Shown: positions 49,370-63,334, counted from the first letter of the stretch. The stretch: 64,000 nucleotides of DNA from Lojkania enalia (GCA_010094045.1 ML986584.1:124001-188000); one strand, 5' to 3'. Made by a program: numbers and translations. Notes: a model not told the origin generated them from the letters alone.

Positions 49370-51211
49370 TTTCTTTTAATATTAAATAAATTAACTTTTT
49401 ATATATAATATTTATTATATTTAAAAAGTAGCTATTTTAATAGAATAGTTATTTTAATAAAGTAACTATTTTAATAGTTAAATATATTATATAATATTAA
49501 ATATTAGTTAATATATTTATTCTTATATATATAAATATAATCTACTAATTATATTTAATTAAATAGTATAGTTTTTTACCTCTTTTTCTAAAATAAAATT
49601 TACTTCTTATTATAATATATAAGTAGATTAATATAATATAATATAATAATATATTTTATAAGCGAGTTACCTATTTAAATAAGTTACCTACTTTTACTAA
49701 AAAGTTATACTCTATCTACTTATAATATAATATAGTAACTATCTTAATTTTAATTAATCTATTAAAAAGATTAGATATTACTAACTATTTTAACTATTAA
49801 TTAAGATTAAATTTAGAGTATATAAAGTACTATAACTATTTATAATATTTCTTAAATAATACTTATAGATTAATATACTAGTAAACCTTTATAATATAAT
49901 TATAAGCTTAATTTAAAGAAGCTTATAAAGTTAGAAAAATCAACTATAATATAGTATATACTAGATCTATTATCTTATAGATACTCTTCTATAATTAATA
50001 GTATATAAAATATAGCTAACTATTTACTTAGAGTTTACTCTATAAACTAGGTTAGTAATAACTAGCTAATAAACTTTATTAATTATATTCTTAAACTTAA
50101 AATATACTTCTATTAAAAATATAACTATTAAAAAACTTTCTATAAAAATTTTAAAGTTATTAGTAGTTAGTTTAACTTTTTATATATAAGGTAGTATATA
50201 ATAGGTACTTATTATCTACTAGTTATTAATAGCTATAAAAACTATAGATTTATTAAATTTTAGCTACTCTATAAAAAGAAAAATATTATTCTATTATATA
50301 TACTAGTATATTTATTATATCTACTATAACTTTTAGATATAGGCTACTTTTTACTATTAAAAAAAGTATATAAGTATAAGATTAATAAACTTATATAAAC
50401 TAGTATCTACTATATTATAAAATTTAACTTTTTACTAACCTTTTATATAATATATTAGTACTCTATTATTAAAGCTAATATATATATATAAGCTTTTAAG
50501 GTACTAGTTAAAAATTATATAATCTTAATATAATTTTATTAAAACTTAATATTAAGTTTTATATTCTATTATTACTACTAATAGCTAGTTACTTCTAGAA
50601 GTTAAAAATACTAACTAATACTATTAAACTAGAGTTTTAAATAATACTAATTTAAAACTATATTATTAAGTATTAGAATAGTTTATCTATTATAATTAAT
50701 AATTCTTTTAATTTACTTACTAAAAATATTATATAAATAGCTTATTTATATAATATATTCTACTATTAAAGTAGCTAAACTATCGAAGCGGCTACTTTTT
50801 CTTAACACAACGAATACTATATATAAAAAGTTAATTTACTTAATACTAATAAGAGATTTTATATATAATATACTTTTATCTAATTCAGAATTTTCCCTAC
50901 TATCCTTTTAGCACGTATAAGCGTTATATCTAGTCTTACTACAGTTATTATAGTAGCGTTAAACTAGTTAAGCTCTTTCTTAAGTATTAGTACTACGAGT
51001 CTTCTTAAAGGGCTAAGAGCCTATAGATACTTTAGTAGCTATATATAAAGATCCCTTACTATATAATACTATACTACTATACTAAATATACTTTCTTTTA
51101 TATATTTTATACTTAGTTACTTTTTCTAATTACCTTTTAAGTTTAGAGTTATAAGCTTAAAGAAGCGCATTCTAATATAGTATTAATTTAGTACCTTTTA
51201 TAAGCTGTAAG

Positions 51212-51471
51212 TATAACGATATAAAGAAATTATTCTATAAAAAGCTTTATCTTTTTACTTATCTTATTCTACCCCTAGTTCTACCCCTTTTCCCATCCGT
51301 ATATAGTTATATACTCCCTTATAAGTAGCTTAGTAGTTTTTCTATATCCTTTCGTATAAGGCCTATAAGTATTAATAGAATTCTTAGGTCCCTAATCTCT
51401 TATATACTTCTATATACCTCTAAGTAGATTCGTACTATATTTAGATCTATTATCTTACCTATACTATTATA
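51212..51471 (+). repeat. Left LTR of gypsy G2
   Basis: 260 bp, same length as its partner. It begins TATAACGA and ends CTATTATA, the RIP forms of TG..CA ends. Confidence 0.88.
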
Positions 51472-54400
51472 TTATATAGAAAAACTTAATACTACTAATA
51501 ATAGTCTTTTTAATAATATTGTATTAATTATTTATTTAAATATATCTAAATTTAAGATATACCTAATTTAGTTTAGGTTATAATACTTATATACTATTAT
51601 ATTAAATTATTTAGTTACTTAAATAGGATCTTAAAAACTTTTTATTAATTAAAGTCTTTAGATTTAAAACTTTCTATCTTCTACGATTAGGATTGCTTTT
51701 AGAAAAGCTGTATAGAGTACGCTTAGGTAGAAACTTAGAAACTACTAATAACCTATTAGAATTAGAGGTAACTACTAATATCTAACTATAATTTACCTTC
51801 TAATTTCTATACTAGAATTAATATATATATAAGTTATAGTAAGAGTAAGCTTTTATCTACGCGTGTAGAATAACTATTACCTCCTATAAGGGGCCCTATA
51901 ATAGATAGACCCCTTTTTATAAGGCTGGTAGTAAAGAACCTATCTAATTTAGAAGAAAATTAGAGTAAACTAACTCTTAAGAAATAAATTACAATTTTAT
52001 AAGAGGAGATTATATACTTAATATAATAGAAAACTATTAGTTCTAATTAACCTCTATAAACTACTAAATTAGTACTAATAATATATTAAGAAACTTTTAC
52101 AACTCCCTTAGTAAGAAACCTCTTAGCTACCCCTAAGCCTCTTTAAGTCTACCTTACTAAATATACGCTTAAGATTAAAAGCCTTATAAATAGTAATAAA
52201 CCTATATTTAAATAATAGTAAGCTTTAATTCTAGACCAACTTAAGATTAATATAAATTACTATTAGATAGAGCGTATATATATAGTATTAGTATAAGAAT
52301 ACACTTCTAGTACTACGAAAGAGTATCTAGAGCTAAAATACCTAGTTAAATTAGACTAGTATCGGTTTAAGAATGCTAAAGAAATAATTTCGCTTCTATA
52401 ATCATATTTTATTATAGGTAATAAAGAGATAGAGGCGCGTTAAGCGTTTTAGGTCCTAAGAATAAATAAGGGAGAAGTGTTCTTAACTTTTAAAGCTTAC
52501 TTTATTAGTACAACTATTAGGGGATCCGTATTCTAATCTAAGTAGTTCTTCTACCTATAGGATAAGATTCTTCTCAGCCTAAAAATACTAAACTTTAGCT
52601 TTAAACTTATATAGAAAGACTCTTTTAATATTATAGTTGTTTACTTAATAGCCTATAATATAGAAAGAAGAAGTATTTCTAACCTCCTAGAATAAACTAT
52701 TAGTTTATAAGTTATAGCTAAAATAAATTTAGATTAGTATTAGAAAGCTTTTAAAAGTTTATTTAAGGTAATCTATAATTTAATACTACTCTAATTAGCT
52801 TTAGTATTAATACCTTATTCTACTATAATTACTTTCTAATAATCTAGTAAGACTCCCGTACTTAAAAGGTATATAACCCTAGGTAATTACTATAATTATA
52901 GTAAACTAGAATACTTTATAAATAAATATATAGTTCTTAAAATATAAGAGATAGAGGTTAAATAAGAAGAGATTAAAGAAGAAGAGTTTTTAGATATAAA
53001 TAAGTACTACCTAGATAGTTCTTAGGTAGGAAATAGAGATATTTAGAAAAACTTTCTATTTTAGGCTTAAGTAAGTATAACTTATTAAGTATTAATTTGT
53101 TATATTTATTTAGAGGAAAGTACTTTTAAATCCCTACTATTCTATATTTAAAAGGCGTTAGTATACAACTAAACGCCCTTATTAATACTAGCGCCTAAAG
53201 CTTCCTATTTCTTAATTCTATAGTAGCTAGATTATTCTTCTAAACCTTATATATATTAATATAGTACTTACCCTTTAAAATTACTATTAAAGGTTTTTAG
53301 GACCGAATCTAAACTCTAGTTAATTAGTATATCTACTTATACCTGTAAATTAATAAGAGAACTATCTAAAACTATCTATTTATTATTATAAATCTAAATA
53401 TTTAGGATTATATTATTAGTATTAAATAGTTATATTATTTTTAACTCCAGCTAGATACGGATAAAAATTAGATTATATAGCCCTCTAAATATTCTACTAC
53501 TTATAATCTATTACCTCCTCTTCTTATATAATTAACTTAGCTAGTACACGATAAAGAGGTAGAGTTAGATATTTAGTAATATAACACTCTATAAGAAAAG
53601 AACTAGTATTAGTAGTTCCGTAGTTTAACTATCTATTATATTAAAGGTCTACTAAAACTACTAAAACTATATTAATCTTTTATAATTTATAATCTAAATA
53701 AGTTTAAAGCTCCTATACGCCTATATATAATAAAGTTTAAATCTAATTTAAAGAAAACCTACTCTCCTATTATCGCTCTTATTATAGCTAATACTTTCTA
53801 CTTTAATATAAAAAGGAAAGAGAACGAGTTTTTCTCTACGTCTCTATACGAAATCGAGCGGCTAATTAAAGATAAGTAAGTCCTAGAGCTAGAAGATAAG
53901 GCTGAAAATAAAGTACTAGTAAATCTCCGATTACTATTTAAATACTATAGATATTAGAATATGTTTAGTAAAACTATAGCTTATTAATTACTAAAATACT
54001 ATTCTTATAATTATAAAATTATTCTTATAAAACCCCTCCCTAATAGTTACAGCCTATTATATAAATAGAATATTAAGGAGCTAGAAGTAACTAAGAAGTA
54101 TATTATAGATAATCTATAGAATAGGTATATTAAGTAGAGTCTAAGCTCTTTTATATTTTCAATCCTATATATCTATAAACTTAATAATAACTTATATATC
54201 TATATAGATTATTATAAACTTAATATTCTTATCTATAAAAATATATATCCGATATTATATATAGATAAACTTCTATCTAGACTTACTAAAATAATAATCT
54301 TTACTAAGTTTAATATTTATATAGCCTTTAATAAGATTAGAATAGACTCTAGTTCTAAAGAATATACTACCTTTTAAACTCGATATAAAACCTATAAATA

Positions 54401-57400
54401 TAAAGTTCTATCTTTTAGATTATATAATAGTCTAGTAACTTACTAGTATTATATAAATAACGTACTAATTAACTACCTAGATAACTTCTATATTATTTAT
54501 CTAGATAATATCTTTATCTACTCTAAAAATAAGGTAATATATACTATCTATATTAAGAAAGTTCTTAAGAGATTATATTAAGTAGAGTTATAAATTAATA
54601 TTAAGAAGAGCGAATTCTATATTATCTAAACTAAATACCTTAACTATATTCTCTTAAATAAAAGCCTTAAGATTAATTTAAAGAAGGTAGAAGTATTATA
54701 TAACTAGTAGCTACCTACTACTATAATAGGTGTAAAATCCTTCTTAGGTTTTACTAGATTCTATTAACAGTTTATACCGGAATTCTTATATATTATAAAG
54801 CTAATTATTATATTATAGAGCTTTATAACCTCTTTTATATAGATTTTAGAATATAATATTATCTTTAAGAAATTAAAGTCAACCCTATTAAGTATACCTA
54901 CTTTCTACTACTTTAACTCTATATTAGAAATAAAAATAGAAACTAATATTTCTAATAGAATAGTTGTAGGAGTATTATTATAGAAATATTCTAATAGAAA
55001 ATAGTACTCTATAACGTTCTATAGTAAAGTTCTATCTAGTTCGGAATTAAACTAGAAGATTTATAATAAGGAACTATTCGCAATTATTACTGCGTTTAAG
55101 TAATAGAGGGTAGAACTTACTTTAGTAGCTACTAGAATTCTAGTATATACTAATTATTACTTACTTAAATATTTTATAACTATAAAAATACTTAATACTT
55201 ATTAAGTTTATTAGATTAAGAAATTAGTTTAGTATTAGTTCTAAATCGAGTATACTCTAGATAAAAATAATACTAGAGTAGATATTCTTAGTCGTTATAA
55301 ATAAGATATAGAAAATTTAAAAGTAGCTTAAACTAATAACTAGTTAAGAGTCCTATTTAGACTATATTAACTTCACCCTTAAATTAATACTAAATTAGCC
55401 TAGTTCTATATTACTTAAATAATAACTTAAACGGCTATACTAAATATTATTAAAGGCTAAAAGTAGATTATATTACTAGACTCTCTAGAGTTAATTAATA
55501 TATTACTATAAGAAAACTAAGCCTCCTTTATATAAAAATATATACTTTTACTCTATAAATATTAGATAGAGAATAGACTACTCTTCTATAATAATTATTT
55601 ATATATCCTATTAGATTTAGGCCTTTATATATAACTTATATAAGAGACTTATAACTAAATATCTTTTATATACTTAAGTACTATTAAAACTTATTAGTTA
55701 CTATCTTAAAAGTATTACTAGAAGGGTATAGAAGCTACTTGCAAATAATATATATAGAATTATATTCTATACTATAAAGCTTATCTAATATAAACTTAAA
55801 CCCTAGATTTTATCTACCTACTTCCTATACTAAATTAACTAATATAATACCTATATATTAACTTTAAAAATTTCTCTATAAATAAGTTTAGATATAATTA
55901 GATTATAGTAGTAATTAATCGCCTATCTAAATAAGCTATATCTATTCCCTACTATTATATAATTAACGTAAAGGGAATAGCTAAATTATTTATTTAATAG
56001 ATATACTACTTTAGCTATATACTTAAAACTATTATTTTAGATTAAAGACCTTAGTTTATATCTAGTTTCTAGTCTAAATTCTACTATATTTTAGGCGTAA
56101 AAATTAAACTATCTACTATTTATTATAAAGAGACTGATAGATAAATAGAGATTATAAATAAGTATATTAATTAGAGACTATATCCTTTTATATCCTTCTA
56201 CTAAAATAATTAGAGTTCTCTATTACCTATAATCGATTGAGTATAAGTAATTCTACCCTATATAACTATTAGAATATCCCTATATTAAATTCTATATAAA
56301 TTTAAGCCCTATTAGAATTAAGATTAAAAATATTCTATTAATCCTATTACTATAATAGATAAATTAAATTGTAAGAATATCTTAGCTCTAGTAATTTATA
56401 TATATACAGCCTAAGAAACTATAAAAGCTAATATTAAAAAGACTTAAAATTGTATATAATCTATTATTAACTATTACTAGTAACTAATTAATTAGTAGAT
56501 TAATAATATAGTTTATTTAAATACTAAGAACTTTACGGTTTAAAAACTAAACTAAAAGCTATCTAATTAATAGAAGAGCCCCTTTAAAGTACTAGAGTAG
56601 GTTAAAAACTTATACTATTTATAGCTATTCCTAGAGTTAAGTATATATAATATCTTCGTATTAAACCTACTATATAAAAACCCCTAAAACTCTCTACCTA
56701 AATAAAAAGCTCTAAAACTATCTACTATTACTATTAATAGGGTAGAAGAGTAGAAGGTTAAGGAAATATTAGCTAGTAAATTATATTATAAGAACCTTAA
56801 ATACCGTGTAAAATAGATAGAATACGATTTTAACCCGATTTAATATAAAGTCTTAAACTTTATAGATTTACTTTATAAGCTAAAAGCTTTTTATAATAAG
56901 TATCTAAATTATTTAAGATCTCTAAAAGTTCTAACTAAATAGATTAAAGTATATAAAAATAGTATAAAGAATATAGATTATCTAATAGATAATAATATAT
57001 AAAAGTTAAATAGTAGATTTTTAAAAACTAAAGTATAAGTCTAAAATTACTCCTCTATAAAATTTAGAAGGTCTAATAGTAGGCTGTTAAATACCTCTCT
57101 AGTTTTCTCCTCCTCTACTCTTCTTTTCCTTTCTTCCCTTTAAACTCCCCTTAAACTTTCTCTACTTTATCTTTAGCCGTCTAAAAGCGCTGCGATATTA
57201 GCTTAAAGGCTAGATACTAAAGCTTTTAAAGCTAAAACCTAATAAAGTAATTTAGTATTCTAGTAGAATAAAGCTACCTAAATACTAATTATAAGAAGGC
57301 TATCTTTCTAATTTCTTATAACCTAGGCTATAAGTACTAGGCTATAAGTAGATTCTAAAATAGCTTTAAAAGCTACCTCTTTATCCTCCTTATCCTCTAT

Positions 57401-58107
57401 ATATCAGGCTACTACTTATAGTTTAAGATAGCTCTAGAGGACTAGAAACTTCTCTTTATAGTAGAAGAGGATCTATAAGTATATTAGTAGTAAGTACTCT
57501 ACTAGTATTAGATACAATTTATATAGGGTTATACTTTTTATTTTATAAGGTGTAATACTTGTATTTTTTTAATCTTAAAAACTAAAAGAAAAATATTATA
57601 TACCGCTTATAGATAAGTATATATATAGTCTAAAAGTAGATAACCTAAAAAGCTTTTAAAAAAACTTTAAAAGGCGGGTAGAGTAGTATATTAATTAATT
57701 TTTTCTATAAGACGTTAGTAATACTTTAATAATTAATAGTTCTAGAGACGTATAATAATATATATAGAATAGAAGTTATTATTTAGTTAAGGAAGCTTAG
57801 TTAATAGCGACCTAGTAATATACTAAAACTAGTAAATACTCGTTATTATACGCAATAAAATTGTAATATTAATAAACTATTATAATAGTAGTTACTAGCT
57901 AATATATAAGTTAATTATACTTACTATAAAAACCTTACTTAATATTATATTAATAAACGCATCTCTATAGATAACTATATATATTAGCTTTTACTAGTAA
58001 ATACCTTTTTAAAGAAATTTCTTTATACTAGAACCTATCTATAATAGCCTTAATTCCCTCTTAAACTAGTATAGATAGAGACTATTAGCTTATAAAGAGG
58101 GGGGTAG

Positions 58108-58367
58108 TATAATAATATAAAGAAATCGTTTTATAAAAAGCTTTATCTTTTTACTTATCTTATTCTACCCCTAGTTCTACCCCTTTTCCCATCTATATAT
58201 AGTTGTATACTCCCTTATAAGTAGCTTAGTAGTTTTTTTATATCCTTTTATATAAGACTTATAGGTGTTAATAGAATTCCTAGGTCTTTAATCCTCTATA
58301 TATTCTTATATACCTCTAAGTAGATTTATACTATATTTAGACCTATTATCTTACCTATACTATTATA
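58108..58367 (+). repeat. Right LTR of gypsy G2
   Basis: 260-bp direct repeat of 51212-51471. The partner differs at scattered C/T and G/A positions. Confidence 0.88.
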
Positions 58368-60702
58368 GTAAGAATCTTTTTTACGCCTTTTTTAGTAATT
58401 ATATAAAGGACTTTTATATAAGTATTAATTGTAACCTAAATTTATATATATTACTTAGAGTTTTAAACTATTAAGAGTCTTCTTATAAAAGTAATTCTAG
58501 TAGAGTATGTAATTATATATTAAGGTAATCTAATATAATCTACGCGTTTAGAAGAATAATTTCTATTACTTTAAAAGCTTTTTAATAGTTCTTATACGTA
58601 AATACGTTAAAAAACACGTCCTTAAAAGTTGAAAGGAAGCCTTTTTTATTAATATAATAGACGCGTTAGCATGCTAAGTCTTATATATACTATAAGTACT
58701 TTAGTTTTAACAGTAAGAAGTAAACTATATTAAGAGGTTAAAGTATATACGATAAATAAGAAGGTATATAAAGTATTAGAATCTTTTATATAAAGTAGTA
58801 ATTTTTAAATTTCTAGTTAAGGTAGCTTTTATAACTATCTAAAATAAGTAGCCTATATAATTCTATCTAACGCATCTTTATATACTTATTAAAGTGCTTT
58901 AGCTACTTAAGATTAAACATATTATTTGTCTAGCTATTCTTAGAGACTGAAATTTTCCAATTATATAGTATACCTACTTTTTTATATTATATAGAAATAT
59001 AGATATATCTTTTATAAATAATAAATAGTAGAGTTATATATATAGTAGTATAGATATTCTAGATAACTATAACCTACTTATAATCACCTAGCTATATAAG
59101 AGTAGATTTTATATAATATTTTAAACCTGTAATAACTTTTATAGTACTAATAATATTTATCTAAAAGTCTATCTTATTAAAGTTGTAGATATTATTATTA
59201 TATATACTATATTTTATAATTATATCCTATATAAGCTTAAACTATACGTTAATAACTTCTAGATTCTCTTATTTTATTCTTTAGCAATTCTTTACTTAAT
59301 TAAAGGCTGTTTTAAGCTCGTTTATACGCGCTATAAATTATTTAAGCTAATTCTTTCTTATAAGTATTTTATTACGTACGCTTAATAGTTTATCTACTAT
59401 ATCTACTACCTTATATAGCCGGGGTGTAAATCCTTATAAATTAAGGTTAAGAATATATTATATAATTATTTATTTTTTAATTACTATAAGCTTCTAATAA
59501 TTTAGTTATATATAAGGGTGAAATATAATTCTATAAAGTTAAGTAGAGAGTTGTTAATATTATATATTAAAAGCTATAGCAGCGTATCATACGCTTTTAA
59601 ACTAGCCTAATTTATACGCTTATAAGGTAAGCTTAATTCTACCTTCTTATTAAATTAATAGAAGGTTGTATTGTAGATTTATTATAGTTTATATATAGTG
59701 TTTATAATATTAAGAAAAAGTAGCCGCTTTAATAGTTTAGCTGCTTTAATAGTAGAATATATTATACTATTTTAGTATTAGATTAATTAGCTTTAAAAAG
59801 TAAATAAAATTCTATTATAGTATAAAAAGCGATTAAAAAAGGTTTTATAAAAGTAAAATAGTTTTACTAAAGCTAAAACTACTAAAATAGCTATTTAAAA
59901 GAAGGTAGATAAATAGTTAAAGGATAAAGTATATATAGATAAAAAGTATAAAAAAGTAGATATACTATACTAGAAGTATTATAACTACTATAGTAAGTTT
60001 AGATATAATATTAGAACTTATATAGTAGTAGATAAATAATATATCTATCCTCTATTAGATTATTATAATAATACCTATAGGTATTATTATAATATACACC
60101 TCTAAATATAGAAATAGCTAATAAGATAGATAATTTACTTATAAAATATATTATAATATATAGTTTAATATTTTTTAAATAGTTATTATATTATTATAAT
60201 ATATAGTATAAACGAGCTAATTACCTAAATAAGCTAATTATAATACTAAAACTCTACTAAAATTATAATAATTATATTTTATAGTATTATACTATAACTA
60301 ATAACTATAAAATTAATTTAGAAAGAAGTTAGAATATAACTTATACTTTAAGCTTCTTAATAAAATATAATACTAACTATATATCGTATTATATTAATCT
60401 ATAATATCTCCTAAAGTATACTTAATATATAAAAGTAAAGAATAGCTTTATAATATAATTACTAGCCTAATTTAATAAAGCTTAATAAGATTAAGAAGTA
60501 GATAATTATTTAGTATATATTAGATCTAAATATAAGAGGATTTCTACTATAGTTTACTACTATTTAAGATATAGCTAATTTACTACTAGCTATATACTCT
60601 ACTAGCTAGGTTAGAAAGAACTAGGTAGAAAATTTTATTAAATATATATTTAAGCTTAAGGTTAAATTTAATTAAAAGTATAACTATTTAAGAGCTAAAT
60701 AT

Positions 60703-62013
60703 AAGAATCTTAAAATTATAAAAGACTAGTTCTATCTTATATAAAATATAAAAGCTAAATATATTATTATTAATAAAGATATATATAATTTTAATAAATT
60801 AAGTTTTATAATAGGTATAATATTAATAGAAGTAGTAGTTACTAATTCTAAGAGATAGAATTAATTAAAGTAGCTCTAGCTAGGTAATTATAAGTAGACT
60901 ATAGTTATCTAGAGTATTAATATAATAGAATAGGTAATACTATTTTTTATTATCTTTATAAGTATCTACTACCTCTCTATATAATATAAAGAAGATAATA
61001 TTCTACTAATCTAGGCTATATAGGTTACTAATAATAGCTAAATAATAAATAATATTAGTATTAAATAGTTAAAGTATTTTAATATATATATAAAGAATTA
61101 TACTATTAGTATATATTAATTATTAATTCTTAATAGCTATAAGAGCTATAACTTACTTAAATTTAAACAGCTTTATAAGAAAAAGAATATTATTACTCTC
61201 TATATACCTCTATATTTATTATATCTACTATAACTATTAGATATAGATTATTTCTTACCTTTAAAAACTATATATAGGTATTAAGTTAAGTAGCTAATAT
61301 ATAGTTATATTAACTATATTATAAAAATCGAGTTCTTATTCTACTTTAAAGTAGCTTTTAATATAGTAATTATAAAGAGTAATATTCTAAATAGCTTTTA
61401 AAATACTAGTCTAGTTCTATTTAATTTAAATATAATACTATTAAAGTTTAAAGTTTAACTATATATACTAATATCTTTTATAGTTAAAGATACTCTTTAA
61501 AAGTTAAAAATACTAAGTAATTCTATTAAATTTAAGTCTTAATCTATATACGTTTAATTAAAAGTTTAAAAGTATCTAGATAACTTATCTATTTTAATAG
61601 TAGAAGCGTTTAAATAGTTTATAAAGGGTACTATATATATAATATATAAAAACATACTATTATATACTTAGGTTACTAAGCTTTAAGCAGCTAATAAGGC
61701 TGCTATATAACGTTAATTATATAAAAGAAAGTATATATAAAAGAAAGGCAACCTAATAATTAAAGAAGGCGTTTAATTAACTACTCTAAAAGAGTTTAGC
61801 ACTTATACTAATAGGAAGAAGGGTAGGAAGAAGGCGCGCGTTAATAGAGGCCAGCTGACTTAAAGGTGTTGTAGGCAGTATAGTAAGGCTAGGTATAACT
61901 CGCGGACGTGTAAAAATGATGCTATAGATATAGAAGAATAGGCTACTATACTATATAGTACGATAGAATACAAGAAAGTACAATATTTTGCGAAAAGTAG
62001 TCGCGATTTTAGT
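60703..62013. repeat. First copy of a 1,311-bp duplicated segment left of the gap
   Basis: Identical to 62024-63334 except for two positions that I found by line-by-line reading: 60943 T versus 62264 C, and 61010 T versus 62331 C. It ends exactly at the N run. Confidence 0.9.
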
Positions 62014-62023
62014 NNNNNNNNNN
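62014..62023. other. Ten-N scaffold gap
   Basis: A run of ten N marks a join between two contigs. The sequence just left of it reappears 1,321 bp later, and that just right of it appears 1,321 bp earlier, as when overlapping contig ends are placed side by side. Confidence 0.97.
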
Positions 62024-63334
62024 AAGAATCTTAAAATTATAAAAGACTAGTTCTATCTTATATAAAATATAAAAGCTAAATATATTATTATTAATAAAGA
62101 TATATATAATTTTAATAAATTAAGTTTTATAATAGGTATAATATTAATAGAAGTAGTAGTTACTAATTCTAAGAGATAGAATTAATTAAAGTAGCTCTAG
62201 CTAGGTAATTATAAGTAGACTATAGTTATCTAGAGTATTAATATAATAGAATAGGTAATACTACTTTTTATTATCTTTATAAGTATCTACTACCTCTCTA
62301 TATAATATAAAGAAGATAATATTCTACTAACCTAGGCTATATAGGTTACTAATAATAGCTAAATAATAAATAATATTAGTATTAAATAGTTAAAGTATTT
62401 TAATATATATATAAAGAATTATACTATTAGTATATATTAATTATTAATTCTTAATAGCTATAAGAGCTATAACTTACTTAAATTTAAACAGCTTTATAAG
62501 AAAAAGAATATTATTACTCTCTATATACCTCTATATTTATTATATCTACTATAACTATTAGATATAGATTATTTCTTACCTTTAAAAACTATATATAGGT
62601 ATTAAGTTAAGTAGCTAATATATAGTTATATTAACTATATTATAAAAATCGAGTTCTTATTCTACTTTAAAGTAGCTTTTAATATAGTAATTATAAAGAG
62701 TAATATTCTAAATAGCTTTTAAAATACTAGTCTAGTTCTATTTAATTTAAATATAATACTATTAAAGTTTAAAGTTTAACTATATATACTAATATCTTTT
62801 ATAGTTAAAGATACTCTTTAAAAGTTAAAAATACTAAGTAATTCTATTAAATTTAAGTCTTAATCTATATACGTTTAATTAAAAGTTTAAAAGTATCTAG
62901 ATAACTTATCTATTTTAATAGTAGAAGCGTTTAAATAGTTTATAAAGGGTACTATATATATAATATATAAAAACATACTATTATATACTTAGGTTACTAA
63001 GCTTTAAGCAGCTAATAAGGCTGCTATATAACGTTAATTATATAAAAGAAAGTATATATAAAAGAAAGGCAACCTAATAATTAAAGAAGGCGTTTAATTA
63101 ACTACTCTAAAAGAGTTTAGCACTTATACTAATAGGAAGAAGGGTAGGAAGAAGGCGCGCGTTAATAGAGGCCAGCTGACTTAAAGGTGTTGTAGGCAGT
63201 ATAGTAAGGCTAGGTATAACTCGCGGACGTGTAAAAATGATGCTATAGATATAGAAGAATAGGCTACTATACTATATAGTACGATAGAATACAAGAAAGT
63301 ACAATATTTTGCGAAAAGTAGTCGCGATTTTAGT
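62024..63334. repeat. Second copy of the 1,311-bp duplicated segment right of the gap
   Basis: Starts right after the Ns at the base equivalent to 60703 and continues past the end of the first copy into C2's right terminal repeat and unique sequence. Confidence 0.9.

Larger units (their letters stand above)
51212..58367 (+). mobile_element. Gypsy LTR retrotransposon G2 (plus strand), inserted in pogo B2
   Basis: 7,156 bp with 260-bp LTRs (51212-51471 and 58108-58367) and a perfect target duplication GTAAG (51207-51211 and 58368-58372). Relics in order: nucleocapsid zinc knuckle NYYNYSKLEYF (about 52876-52915; Cys and Gly changed to Tyr, Asn and Ser); reverse transcriptase YLDNIFIYSKN (54486-54530); RNase H FYSKVLSSSELN and IYNKELFAIITAFK (about 55017-55102) with Tyr or Trp codons now stops; integrase with VVINRLSK (about 55905-55940). 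A G-rich tract GAGGGGGGTAG precedes the right LTR. It is sister to G1, which lies in the opposite orientation. Confidence 0.92.
50753..59762 (-). mobile_element. Pogo/Fot1-like DNA transposon B2, interrupted by gypsy G2
   Basis: The inverted ends match B1, and TA flanks are at 50751-50752 and 59763-59764. It spans 9,010 bp, of which 7,161 bp (51212-58372: gypsy G2 plus one target copy) are an insertion, leaving 1,849 bp. The transposase relic is on the minus strand (about 59161-59205). It is less heavily mutated than B1: its ends still contain CGAAGCGGC and GCTGC. Confidence 0.85.
49649..60151 (+). mobile_element. Pogo/Fot1-like DNA transposon H, outer host of a triple-nested insertion
   Basis: The two ends are TA plus inverted ATATATTTTATAAG (left from 49649, right complement to 60151), matching over roughly 35 bp. 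After removing the B2 insertion (50753-59762 plus a TA) the element is about 1.49 kb, shorter than its relatives. Plus-strand transposase relics lie at about 50000-50700 (left of B2) and resume right of B2 with a Lys/Arg-rich region. They end in the knuckle YYNYYSKFRYNIRTY (59977-60021), the RIP form of C-x2-C-x3-GHNxRTC, where every Cys is now Tyr. Confidence 0.75.
16440..63333. other. 47-kb RIP-mutated, AT-rich transposon desert
   Basis: A continuous block with no open frame above about 60 codons. CpA and TpG dinucleotides are almost missing, while CpT, CpC and some CpG remain; this is the expected outcome of RIP, which converts CpA to TpA on both strands. As a result ATG is almost absent, and Trp and Gln codons have turned into stops. 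Recognisable transposon domains survive only as broken frames, listed separately. The left boundary is sharp (16.35-16.5 kb); the right one is graded (62-63.4 kb). Confidence 0.92.

Noticed and set aside
16440..63333. Mitochondrial DNA or a nuclear mitochondrial insertion
   Set aside because: The AT content suggested it, but no rRNA, tRNA or respiratory gene is visible. Recognisable gypsy and pogo relics with LTRs, TA target sites and CA/TG depletion explain the sequence better.
60703..63334. Genuine biological tandem duplication inside transposon C2
   Set aside because: The boundaries coincide exactly with the N run and the collapsed length equals that of sister C1. An assembly overlap is far more economical, though long reads should confirm it.
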